Both the position numbers and the translations under genes were made by a program. 64,000 nucleotides of DNA, taken from assembly GCA_036264355.1 (NCBI GenBank), contig DATARD010000062.1, forward strand, positions 1 through 64,000. Reading direction: 5' to 3'. The stretch is from UBA5704 sp036264355 (lineage in GTDB: Bacteria > Acidobacteriota > Thermoanaerobaculia > Multivoradales > UBA5704). Of this stretch, positions 15,843 to 27,500 are shown in pieces (positions within the stretch are counted from its first letter, which is position 1; the number at the start of each line of letters is the position of its first letter). The notes beneath the pieces were generated by a model that was not told the DNA's origin, did not search any database, and saw only the letters and a program-made list of their open reading frames with translations.

Positions 15843-16028
15843 ACGGATTCCTCCAAGCCAAAGTCTGGGGATGACAACAGGATATCTGCAAGGGTATATT
15901 CCTCTCATTCATTGGCTGGTGTTGTTCGTGCTTCTCACCACGCGCGATCTGGCTTAAACTGGCGGCGTTTCCGCGGAACCGGTGCGCGATCCGGCTACGA
16001 CAGGGTTTGTAGGCGGCTGGAGGGATAG

Positions 16029-18497
16029 ATGTCGACTCTGATGCGGGACATCCGGTTCAGTATCCGTACGCTGACCAAGAGTCCCGGCTTCACCTTGGTG
16101 TCGGTACTGACGATGGCGTTGGGCATCGGAGCGTTGAGCTCGATTTTCAGCGTAGTCAATGCAGTGCTGTTGCGCGCTCTGCCCTATGAGGCGTCAGAGC
16201 GCCTGGTCCTCCTCGACGAGTACAGCGAGAAGGACCAGGCGCAGCGGCAGCCGATGTCGTACCTGGACCTGCGCGACATCGCGCAGCGCCAGCGTTCGTT
16301 CGAGGCGCTGGCGGCGCGCACCGACTCGCGGGGCTTCATCGTGCGCGGCGACCAGGGGGCGGAGCTGGTCAACGGCGAGATCGTCGGCTCCGCGTACTTC
16401 ACCCTGCTGGGCATAAAGCCGCAGCTCGGTCAACTGTTCGCGGCCGAGGACGACGAGCCGCCCGGCCACCGTCACGTGGCGCTGCTGGGCGACGACTACT
16501 GGCACAGCCACTTCGCCGCCGACCGGTCGGTGCTCGGCCGAGTGGTGACCATCGACCAGGTCGGCTACACGGTGCTCGGGGTCTTGCCGGCCGGTTTCTC
16601 GGGACTGACCGACGAGGCCAAGATCTGGCTGCCGCTCTCCACCGCCTCCTTGCTGGGCAAGGACTACACGGACAAGCGCGGTCTCCAATGGCTCTATGCG
16701 GTGGCCCGGCTGAAGAGCGGCGTCACCCTGGAGCAGGCGCGCCAGGACCTCGACCGGATCGGCCACGCGCTGGAGGCGGAGAACCCGGACGTCAACCGCT
16801 CGATCCGTGAAGGGGTGACGCCGCTCGCCGACGCCTGGTTCGGCGAGCTGCGGAAAAATCTCTGGATGTTGATGGTGGGAGTGCTCCTGCTGCTGCTCAT
16901 CGTCTGCACCAACCTGGCGAACCTGCTGCTCGCCCGGTTCGTGGCGCGGCGGCGCGACCTGTCGCTGCGCATGGCGCTGGGAGCGCGGCGCGGCGGCCTG
17001 GTGCGCCAGATCCTGACCGAGAGCGTCATCCTCGCTCTCCTCGGCTGCGGCGCGGGCCTGCTGCTGGCGCGCGTCAGCACCGGGCTGCTCGTCCGGGTGA
17101 GCGGCATCCCGCTCAAGAGCTTCGTCAGCGTCGACATCGACTATGTGGTGGTCGGCGTGGTGCTCGCCGTGTCGCTCCTCTCCGGTCTCCTGTTCGGCCT
17201 GATCCCCGCGCTGGTGCTGTCGTCGAAGCTCCGCATCTACGAGATCTTCAACGAGGTGGGGCGGCGGGGCATGCAGGGGGAGTCCCACCACCGGTTCCAG
17301 AACATGCTGATCATCGGCGAGGTGGCGGTCGCCTTGCTGCTCTTGGTCTGCGCCGGCTTGATGACCAAGGGCTTCGGCAACCTGGTGAGCACGGATCTGG
17401 GATTCCGGGACGAGAGCGTTCTGACCCTCCGCACAAGCACCAAGGTCGAGGCCTTCAAAGAGGATGCGGCGGTGTTTGGCCTGGTGACGCTGGCGCAGCA
17501 GAAGATCGCTTCCCTGCCGGGCGTGCGCTCGGTGGCCTTCGAAGGTCCCGGGATGCCGGGGGACGACTGGAACGGGCATACCGTGGCCGGGGCCTACATC
17601 AGCCTGGAGGACCGCCCGGTGGAGGAGAAGACGACCCTCGTCGGCCTCCATTTCATCAGCCCGGGATACTTCCGGACTCTCGATACGCCCGTGGACGTCG
17701 GCCGCGAATTCCTGGCGAGCGATACGGCGGCCAGTCTGCCGGTCGCGGTGATCAACGAGACCATGGCGCACGACCTCTGGCCGGGGCAGAGCGTGATCGG
17801 CAAGCGTGTGAAGACCGGCCGGCGCGACGACCCGAAGAAACCCTGGCTGACCGTGGTGGGGATCGTGCGCGACGTCCGGCACGATGGCCTCCTGACGGAC
17901 GGCCGGCCGGGTCTGAACCTCTACGAGGCGCTGTTGCAAAAAGTGCCGCGGCAGCCGCCGCAACTGGCTCTGCTGGTGCGCACCGCGGTGCCGCCGCTCG
18001 CCGTGGCGCCGGCGGTCCAGAAGGAGCTGCGCACCCTGGCGCCCGACCTGCCGGTCTACGACGTCGCTCCCCTGGCGGAGCGGATGGAGCGGCAGACGCT
18101 GGGCCAGCGCTCGCTGGTGCTGATCATGGCGCTTTTCGCCTCCTTTGCCCTGACGCTCGCGGCGGTCGGCGTGTACGGTGTGATCTCCTACTCGGTCGCG
18201 AACCGGACGCAGGAGATCGGCGTGCGCATGGCGCTCGGGGCGCAGCTCCGCGACGTGCTGCGCCTGGTGGTGGGCCAGGGCGGCCGGCTGGCCTTGATGG
18301 GAGTGGCTCTCGGGCTCCTCCTGGCGCTGGTGGTGACGCCGGTGCTGTCGAGCTGGCTGTACGGCGTCAGCCCGCTCGACAAAGTGATCCTGTGCGGGAT
18401 GTCGGTTCTCTTGTTGGGGGTTGCCATGGTGGCCAGCTACATCCCCGCCCGGCGGGCTGCCAAGGTGGCACCCTTCCAGGCTTTACGGCTGGACTAA
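16029..18497 (+). CDS. ADOP-type duplicated FtsX/MacB permease
   Basis: An 822-residue membrane protein with two FtsX permease units, each preceded by a MacB-like periplasmic domain. The start MSTLMRDIRFSIRTLTKSPGF and the end PARRAAKVAPFQALRLD are typical of 'Acidobacterial duplicated orphan permeases'. Membrane helices group at about 20-45, 280-400 and 690-815. There is no ATPase domain and no ABC ATPase gene nearby. GGAGGGATAG supports the ATG at 16029. The gene ends 8 bases before NRPS1, so it is probably cotranscribed and may export the peptide or confer self-resistance; this role is inferred from position. Confidence 0.88.
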   Translation: MSTLMRDIRFSIRTLTKSPGFTLVSVLTMALGIGALSSIFSVVNAVLLRALPYEASERLVLLDEYSEKDQAQRQPMSYLDLRDIAQRQRSFEALAARTDSRGFIVRGDQGAELVNGEIVGSAYFTLLGIKPQLGQLFAAEDDEPPGHRHVALLGDDYWHSHFAADRSVLGRVVTIDQVGYTVLGVLPAGFSGLTDEAKIWLPLSTASLLGKDYTDKRGLQWLYAVARLKSGVTLEQARQDLDRIGHALEAENPDVNRSIREGVTPLADAWFGELRKNLWMLMVGVLLLLLIVCTNLANLLLARFVARRRDLSLRMALGARRGGLVRQILTESVILALLGCGAGLLLARVSTGLLVRVSGIPLKSFVSVDIDYVVVGVVLAVSLLSGLLFGLIPALVLSSKLRIYEIFNEVGRRGMQGESHHRFQNMLIIGEVAVALLLLVCAGLMTKGFGNLVSTDLGFRDESVLTLRTSTKVEAFKEDAAVFGLVTLAQQKIASLPGVRSVAFEGPGMPGDDWNGHTVAGAYISLEDRPVEEKTTLVGLHFISPGYFRTLDTPVDVGREFLASDTAASLPVAVINETMAHDLWPGQSVIGKRVKTGRRDDPKKPWLTVVGIVRDVRHDGLLTDGRPGLNLYEALLQKVPRQPPQLALLVRTAVPPLAVAPAVQKELRTLAPDLPVYDVAPLAERMERQTLGQRSLVLIMALFASFALTLAAVGVYGVISYSVANRTQEIGVRMALGAQLRDVLRLVVGQGGRLALMGVALGLLLALVVTPVLSSWLYGVSPLDKVILCGMSVLLLGVAMVASYIPARRAAKVAPFQALRLD

Positions 18498-18505
18498 CGG
18501 GTGCG

Positions 18506-21500
18506 ATGAGCCTTGACGACCGGGGCCGGCTCTCCCCCGGAGAGCGCGCCTTGTGGCTCTTGCAGCGCCTCGCTCCCGCCAGCGCTGCCTACAATCTCGC
18601 CGGTGCCGTCCGTATCGCGGCGCTCGATCCGGCGGCGCTCCGCCGTGCCCTGCGCAAGCTGACCGGGCGCCACGCCGCTCTGCGCACGACCTATCCCGCC
18701 GATCCGCTGACCGGCGAGCCGTTCCGCCGGGTGCACCCGGCATCCTCAGCGCCGGAGCCTGAGATCCGCGAGGAGACCGGCGCGGACTGGCCGCGGCGGA
18801 TGGAAACCGAAGCGGCGCGGCCGTTCGATCCCGCCGCCGGTCCGTTGCTGCGGGTGTGGATCGGAAGAGACCGGATCGGCGGCGACGGCGCAGTCCTCTT
18901 CGTCCTGCATCACCTCATCGCGGATTTCCGCTCCCTGGCCCTGGTGCTGCGCGATCTCGGGGATCTCTATCGGGAGGAGATCCGCGAGGAGACCGCGGGG
19001 CCGCCCGGCGGCCTGCCGCCGGTGGAGATCTCCAGCTATGCGGAGTGGGTGGAGGAGCAGGAGCGGTTCCTGGCGTCACCGCGCGGAGAGCGCCTGAGAG
19101 CTTTCTGGCGGCAGCGCCTGGCGGGGCCGCCGCCGGTCCTCGCGCTACCGGTCGACCGCCCGCGGCCGCCGGGCCCGGCGAGCGGGGCCGGCGCGTCGTG
19201 CGCGCTGGCGCTGGACCGGCAGGCGACGGCGCGGCTGCGGGAGCTGGCGCGGGCGCGCGGGTCGACCTTCTTTGCCGTCCTCCTCGCCGGTTTTCAGGCC
19301 CTCCTGTACCGTGTTTCCGGACGTCGCGATGGACGCGATGGAGACTGCGAAGGCGATGGCGATCTGTGGATCGGCGTCCCCACCGCCGGCCGGACGGCGG
19401 CACGCTGGGCCGGCACGCTGGGCTATTTCGTCAATCCCGTCATCCTGCGGGGCCGGCCGGCTGCGGAGACTCCCTTTACGCACCTGGTGGACCAGGCGCG
19501 GGAGGAAGCTCACGCGGCGCTGGCGCACCGCGACTGGCCGTTCCCCCTCCTCGCCGCGGAGCTGCCGCGGCTCTCCTTCCAGGCGATGCTGACCTTCCAC
19601 CGCACCCGGCACCCGGTGGAGGAGGCCCTCGCCCTCCTCGCGCTCGGCGAGGGGGGAGGGCGCTTCCGGCTGGGCGGCCTCGATCTGGAGACCCTGCCGC
19701 TACGCCGCCAGGCCGCGCAGACCGAGCTGGCGCTCGCCGCCGCCGTGGTGGACGGCGCGCTGCGCGCCGCTCTGGAGGTGGACGCCGATCTCTTCGACGC
19801 CACCACCGCGGCGCGTCTGCTCGGTCATCTCGGCGCCTTGCTGACCGGCGCCGCGGCGCGGCCGGAGACGCCGGCCGGAGCGTTGCCGCTGCTCACCGCG
19901 GCGGAGCGGCAGGAGGTGCTGTTTGAATGGAATGGGGCCGAATGGAACGGTGCGGGCGCCGGCGAGGCGGACGAGGAGGAGGCGTCGCTCGCCGCCCTGT
20001 TCGCGGCGCAGGCGGAGCGCACACCGGAGGCGGTGGCGCTGGTCTGCGGCGATACGGTGACGACCTATTGCGAGCTGGCGGCGCGTGCGGGGACCCTGGC
20101 GCGGCGCCTGCGCGCGCTCGGGGTCGGACCGGAGGTCCGGGTCGCCCTCTGTGTCCGCCGCTCGCCGCGCCTGCTGGCCGGTCTCCTCGGCATCCTGGCG
20201 GCCGGCGGGGTGTACGTGCCGCTGGACCCCGGGCACCCCCGGGAGCGTTTGGACTTCCTGCTCGCCGACTGCGGGGCGGCGGTGGTGGTGACGGAGGGGC
20301 CTCACCCCCTGACCCCCTCTCCCACCCACTCCCGCCTCCCGGGAGAGGGGGAAACTGGCGGCGTCGATTCAATCGTGACACCTGTCGTCCTCCTGGAGGA
20401 TCTCGAAGACGCCGAGGGCGCCCCTCTGGAGCTCGCGGCGGTGGGGCCGGAGCATCTGGCTTACGTCCTCTATACCTCGGGGTCGACCGGCCGGCCGAAG
20501 GGGGTGGAGATCGAGCATGGCTCGGCGCTCGCGATGTTGCGGTGGGCGCGGCGGGTTTTTGGGCCGGCGGAGCGGGCGGCGGTGCTGGCGTCCACCTCGG
20601 TGGGTTTCGATCTCTCGGTCTTTGAGCTGTTCCTGCCGCTCTCCACCGGGGGAACGGTGGTGCTGGTGGAGGATGCCTTGCAGCTCGGTGACGGCGGAGC
20701 AGCAGGAGTGACGCTGGTCAACACCGTGCCGTCGGCGATGGCCGAGCTGGTGCGCCTGGGTGCGTTGCCGGCGTCGGTGCGCACGGTCTGCCTGGCGGGG
20801 GAGCGGCTGCCGGCGCATCTCGCGGCGGCGGTGCACGCCGCGCTGCCGGGCGTCCGGCTGCTCAACCTGTATGGGCCGACCGAGGCGACGACCTATGCCA
20901 CCTGGGCCGCGGTGCGGGCCGGGGACGGCGGCGGCGAGCCGTCGATCGGCCGGCCGGTCGACGGCACCCGGGTCTGGCTGCTCGATGACGGGCTGGTGCC
21001 GGTGCCGCCGGGGGTGGCCGGCGAGCTCTGCCTGGCCGGCGCCGGTCTCGCCCGCGGCTACGCGATGCGGCCGGATCTCACCGCCGAACGCTTCGGTCCC
21101 GATCCCGATCCGCAGGCGGTGTTCGGAGCGCGCCTCTACCGCACCGGCGACCTGGCGCGCTGGCGGATGGATGGCCGCCTGGAGCTGATCGGCCGCCGCG
21201 ACGAGCAGGTCAAGCTGCGCGGCTTCCGCATCGAGCCCGGTGAGGTGGAGGCGGCGCTCCTCGCCTGCTCCGGGGTGCGCGCGGCGGCGGTCGTCCTGCG
21301 GCACTCTGCGGAAAACCGCCGGCTGGTGGCGTACGTGGCCGGCGAGCCGCAGGGGATCGCCGCTCCGGCTCTCCGCGAGCATCTGGCGGCGCGACTGCCC
21401 GCGCCGTTCGTGCCGTCGGCCTTCGTCATCCTGCCGCGGCTGCCGCTCACGCCGCACGGCAAGGTGGACCGGCGGGCCCTCGCCGCCTTGCCACTGCCGG

Positions 21501-24500
21501 CGGAGGCCGAGGCGGAAGGGTTCGTGCCGCCGCGCGACGCGGTGGAGGAGGGGCTGGCGGCGATCTGGGCGGAGGTTTTGGAGCAGGATCCGGCGGCGCT
21601 CGGCACCGGGGACGACTTTTTTGCGCTGGGTGGTCATTCGCTGCTCGCCACCCGGGTGCTGGCGCGGGTGCGCGAGGTGTTCGGTGTCGCGTTGCCGTTG
21701 CGCGATCTGTTCGCGGCGCCCACCCTGGCGGGTCTGGCGGAGCGGGTGCGCGCCGCGGCGCCTGGAGTGTCTGAGGCCGTGCTCCGCCGCGATCCGGCGC
21801 TCGACGGCTCCCCGGCTCCCCTCTCCTTCGCCCAGGAGCGCTTCTGGCTCGCCGACCGGTTGCAGCCCGGCTCGCCGGCCTACAACCTGGCCGGCGCCGC
21901 CCGGCTGCGCGGTCCGCTCCGTCCGGACACCCTGCGGCGCGCGTTCGGGAAGATCGTCCTGCGGCACGCCGTCCTGCGCACGCGCTACCCCGAAGGATCT
22001 CCGGAAGGAGACGGGGAGCCGGTGGCGGTCGCCGAGCCGCCGCGGACCGCGGATCTGCCCCTGATCGATCTCGCCGCCCTGCCGGAGAGCGCGATGGAGC
22101 GGGAGACGGACCGCCTGGCGGTCGAGCTGGCGCGGCGGCCGTTCGACCTGGAGCGCGGACCGGTGCTGCGCGCCGCGTTGGTCCGGCGGGCGCACGAGCA
22201 CGACCTGCTCCTCGCCATCCATCACATCGCCGCCGACGGCGCGTCGATCGACCTGTTCTTCCGCGAGTTGGCCGTTCTCTCCGGCCGGCCCGGCAGTCTC
22301 CGGGAGCTGCCGGAGCCGCCGGTGCAATATGCCGACTTCGCCCGCTGGCAGCGCGGCCGGCTGACCCCCGAGGCGCTGGCGCCGCTCGCCGCCTGGTGGC
22401 AGGCGGAGCTGGCCGGCGCGCCAGCGGCCTTGCACCTGACCACCGACCGGCCGCGTGCGTTGGGAGCTGCGGGGATGGGAGCGGGACCGGGCGGCGTGCG
22501 CCGCCGGCGGATCGATTTGCCGGCGGGTTTCGGAGCCTTGCGCCGGCGCGCCGGCGCGACGCCGTTCATGGCTCTCGCGGCAACCTTCCTCACTCTTCTT
22601 GGCCGGCTCAGCGGGCAGGCCGACGTCCTCGTCGCGACGCCGGTCTCGGAGCGTGGCCGGCGCGAGCTCGAGCCGCTGCTCGGCTGTCTGGTCAACACCA
22701 TGGTCCTGCGCGGCCGGATGGCGGATGACCCGTCCGCTGCGGACTTCCTGGCGCGCGTCCGCGCCGCCTGTCTGGACGGCTGGGCGCACCAGGACCTGCC
22801 GTTCGAGCGGCTGGCCGGGCGGCCGGCGGATCGACCGGAGGTTCGGGCCCTCTTCGAGCTCCATCCGCGGCGGGCGGCGGGGATGTCTCTGGGCGCGGCG
22901 ACGCTCGCTCTGCGGGAGGTGGAGACCGGCGCCGCCAAGGCCGATCTGGCGCTCACCGTGGAGGACGAGGGGGCTGCGCTCGGGGCCACGCTGCGCTTCC
23001 GCAGCGATCTGTTCGACGGCACCACGGCGGAGCGTCTCCTCCTCTCCCTGGAGATCCTGCTCGCCAGCGCCACCGCGGATCCTGGAGCGCGCCTGGGCGA
23101 TCTCCCCCTGCTCACCGCGGCCGAACGCCACCAGGTCGTGGTGGAGTGGGGCGAGGGCCCGCCGGCAGCCCCTACCGGATCGCCCCTCCTCTCCCGCATC
23201 GCCGGATTGGCGGCGGCGGCACCGGATGCACCGGCGGTCCTCTTCGGCCGCCGGGTCGTGCGTACCCGTGGCGAGCTGGCGCAGCGGGCGGGCGCGCTCG
23301 CCGCGAAGCTGGCCGGCCTCGGCGCCGGTCCCGGCACGGTCGTCGGGCTCTGCCTCAACCGCTCGCCGGAGCTGGTGGAGTCTGTGCTCGCCGTTCTCGC
23401 CACCGGCGCCGCCTACCTTCCCCTCGACCCCGCCTATCCGCGCGCCTACCTGGCGCACGTCCTCGACGATTCCGCGGTCCCGCTGGTGCTGACCCGGGCG
23501 GCTTTGCGCTCCGCCTTGCCGGAGACGCGGGGACGGGTGTTCATCCTGCCGGTGCTGGAGGACGGCGCGGCGGTCCGGGACGGAACACCGCCCGAGCCGT
23601 CGAACCTCTCCGAGACCCCGGCCTACCTTCTCTACACCTCGGGCTCCACCGGCCGACCGAAAGGCATTCCGATCCTCCACCGCAGCCTGAGCGCCTATCT
23701 CTCCTGGGTGCTCGCGGAGCCGCTGGCGGGGATCGACGGCCTGCCCTTCGTCACCTCCCTCGGCTTCGACGCCTCCCTGAAACAGCTCTTCGCGCCGCTC
23801 CTGGCCGGCTTCCCGGTGCGTCTGGTCGACGACGAGACGGCGCGCCGGCCCGAGAAGCTGCTCGCCGAGCTGCGCGGTCCCGGGCGGCTGGCGCTCAACT
23901 GCATCCCCTCGCTGTGGCGGGAGGTGCTCGACGCGCTGGAGGCGGCCGCGGCGACCGCGAACGCGCAGCCGCTCGGCCTGGTCCGCCTCCTCCTCGGCGG
24001 CGAGGGGTTCGACCGCGGGCTCCTGGAGCGCACCGTCCGCCTGCTGCCGGGGATCGAGGTGTGGAACCTCTACGGTCCCACTGAGGCCACGGCCAACGCC
24101 GCCGCGGCGCGGCTGGTGGCCACCGCGGGGAGCATTCCGATCGGCCGTCCGCTGCCGGGTGTCCGCCTGGCGATCACCGATCCCCACCTGCGCCCTCTCC
24201 CCGCGGGCGCCGCCGGCGAGCTGCTCCTGGGCGGCACCGGGGTGGCGCCGGGATACTGGCGGCGGCCGGACCTGACCGCGGCGCGATTCGTTCCCGATCC
24301 GTTCTCCGGCCTGCCGGGGGAGCGCCTCTACCGCACCGGCGACCGCGCCCGGTTTCAGGCCGGCAGCGGAGACGTCGAGCTGCTGGGGCGGATCGACCAG
24401 CAGGTGAAGGTGCGCGGCCTGCGGGTCGAGCCGGCCGAGATCGAGGCCGTGCTCCGGGGGCATCCGGGGGTGGCGGAGTGTGCGGTGGGCACCGATGCCG

Positions 24501-27500
24501 CGGAGAACCGGCTCATCGCCTGGGTGGTGCTGCGCGAAACCCGCGATGCGATCTCTCCGGCAGCTCTCCGCCGTCATCTGGAGTCCCGTCTGCCGGCGGC
24601 CATGGTGCCGGCGGTCTTCACGTTCCTCGACGCCCTGCCCCGGGCTCCCGCCGGGAAAGTGGACCGCGCCGCCCTGCTCGTCCCGGAGGTCCCGGACATT
24701 CCGGAGGCCGCCGCCGGCTTCCGCCGGTCGCAGACGCCGGCCGAGGAGGTCCTCGCCGGCCTGTGGGCGGAGACCCTGGGCGTCGCCGAGGTGGCGGCCG
24801 GCGACGACTTCTTCGCCTTGGGCGGCCACTCCCTCCTCGCCGCCCGCCTCCTCTCCCGGGTGCGCAACGCCTTCGGCGTCGACCTGCCGCTCTCCGCCCT
24901 GTTCGCCGCGCCGACGGTGGCGGGACTGGCCGCCGCGCTGGCGGCGGCGCGGCGGGAGGGAGCCGCGGAGCCGCCGCCACCGCCGATCACGGAGGTCGAC
25001 CGCGACACCCGCATGTTCCTCTCCTTCGCCCAGGAGCGTCTCTGGTTCCTCGCCCAGTGGATGCCCGACAGCCCGGCGTACAACATCCCGGCCGCGGTGG
25101 TCCTCGACGGCGCTCTCGACCTGCCCGCCCTCGCCGCCGCCCTCGGCGAAATCGTCCGCCGGCACGAGGTCCTGCGCACCACCTTTTCCGCGATCGCCGG
25201 CCTGCCGGTGCAGATCCTGGGCGCCGCGGCCGGGGTGCCGCTGCCGCTGGTGGATCTGACGGCGCTCGGCATGGCCGGCGAGCCGGCCGCGGCGCTCCTC
25301 GGCGCCGAGGAGGCGCGACGGCCGTTCGATCTGCACCGCGGGCCGCTGCTGCGCGCCTGCCTGCTGCGCCTCGCCGCCTCCCGGCACGTCGTCCTGCTGA
25401 GCCTTCACCACATCGTCGCCGACGGCTGGTCGATGGGCGTGCTGATCGGCGAGCTGGCCGCCCTGTACCGCAGCTCTCAGGAGGGACGGCCGTCGCCGCT
25501 GCCGCCGCCGCGCCTGCAGTACGCCGACTTCTCCGCCTGGCAGCGCGAGCGCGCCGCGGGCGCGGGCGCGGCCGGCGACATCGCCTGGTGGCGCAGCTTC
25601 CTGGCCGGCGCGCCGGCGGGGATCGACCTGCCGTCCGACCGGCCGCGCCCGGGCTGGTCCATCCATCGCGGAGCGCTCTCCCCCTTCCAGATCGATCCGC
25701 CGCGGACCGGCCGCCTGCGCAGCCTGGCGCGGCAGGGCGGCGCCACCCTGTTCATGATCCTGCTCACCGCCTTTCAGGCCCTGCTGGCGCGCCTCTCCGG
25801 CGCCACGGACCTGGTGGTGGGCACCGCGGTCGATCAGCGCACGCCCGAAGTCGAGGGGCTGATCGGCCTGTTCGTCAACCTCCTGGCCCTGCGCGGCGAC
25901 CTGTCCGGCGATCCTCCGTTCGCGGAGCTTCTCGCCCGCACCCGCCGGGCCACCCTCGACGCTCACGATCACCGCGACCTCCCCTTCGAGCGCCTGGTGG
26001 CCGCGGTCGAGCCGGTGCGCCACCCGGGGCGCAATCCGCTCTTCCAGGTGGCCTTCTCGTTGCAGAGCGCGCCGCTGCCGGAAGCGGCGCTCCCCGGGCT
26101 GACCCTGGCAGTGAGCGAGCTCGACACCGGCACCGCCCGTTTCGATCTCACCCTGCTCCTGCGCGAAGCCGCGGGCGGCGTCGCCGGCAGCCTGGAGCAC
26201 AGCACCGATCTCTTCGACGCGGCGACGATCGATCGCGTTCTCCGTTCGCTCGCCAACCTGCTCGCCGGGGTGGCGGCCGGCGAGGGGGTCATGGGCCTGC
26301 CGCTGTCGCACCTGCCGCTGCTGGCCGCCGAGGAGAGGCGGCAGATCCTGGAGGATTGGACGCATAGCGCCGACCGGCGGCCCCGCGAAGGCTGCCTCGG
26401 CGAGCTGTTCGTCCTGCAGGCGGTCCGCGCTCCCCAGGCGGTCGCGCTGGTGGCGTGCGAGGAGGAGATGACCTATGGCGAGCTCGTCCGCCGGGCGTGG
26501 GCGGTGGCCCGCCGCCTGCGCGCGCTCGGCGCCGGTCCGGACGTGCCGGTGGCCCTCTGCCTGGAGCGTTCGCCGGAGCTGGTGGTGGGGATGCTCGGCA
26601 TCGTCCTGGCCGGCGCCGCCTATGTCCCGCTCGATCTCGCATATCCGGTGGAGCGCCTGGCCTGGATGCTGGAAGACAGCGGCGCGCGGATCGTGGTGAC
26701 CCGGGGCGTCGGCGTGACCTCCCTGAGCGCCGCCCTCGGCCGGCTGCTGGAGGCCGGCGGCCTGCGGATCGTCGATCTCGACCAGACGGCGGAGGCGGCG
26801 GAAGACCTGCCGGGCCCGGTGGAGATCGCGCCGATCTCGCCGGACAATCTCGCCTACGTCGTCTTCACCTCGGGATCGACCGGGCGGCCCAAGGGGGTGG
26901 CGGCCACCCATCGCGGGGTGACCCGTCTGGTGGTCGACCCCGGATATGTCGATCTCGGCCCGGCGGAGACCCTGCTGCAGCTCGCGCCGGTCTCCTTCGA
27001 CGCCTCGACGTTCGAGATCTGGGGCGCCCTGTTGAACGGCGGCCGGCTGGCTCTTCCGCCGCCGGGGCCGGTGGCTCTGCGCGAGCTCGGGGAGCTGCTG
27101 CGCCGGCACGAGGTCACCACCCTGTTCCTCACCACCGGCCTCTTCCACCAGATGATCGACGAGGAGCCGGCGGGCCTGGCCGGGCTGGGCCAGCTCCTCT
27201 TCGGTGGCGACGTGGCCTCCACTCCCCGCGTCCGCCGCGCCCTCGACCTCCTCCCGGGGGTGCGCCTGATCCACGCCTACGGGCCGACCGAGGCGACGAC
27301 CTTCGCCACCTGCGCGACGGTGAGCCGGGACGACGCCACGCGGGCGCGGCTCTCCATCGGCCGTCCGGTGCCGCGCACCAGCGCGCAGATCCTCGATGCC
27401 GGTCTGGAGCCGGTGCCGCCCGGCATACCCGGCGAGCTGTGGCTGGGCGGCGACGGCCTGGCCCGCGGCTACCTGGGCCGGCCGGAGCTGACCGCCGAGC

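Noticed and set aside
20369..27274. Very long open frames on the minus strand opposite both NRPS genes, also 31083-35543
   Set aside because: They mirror the plus-strand modules codon for codon, have no domain sense and are a by-product of high GC.
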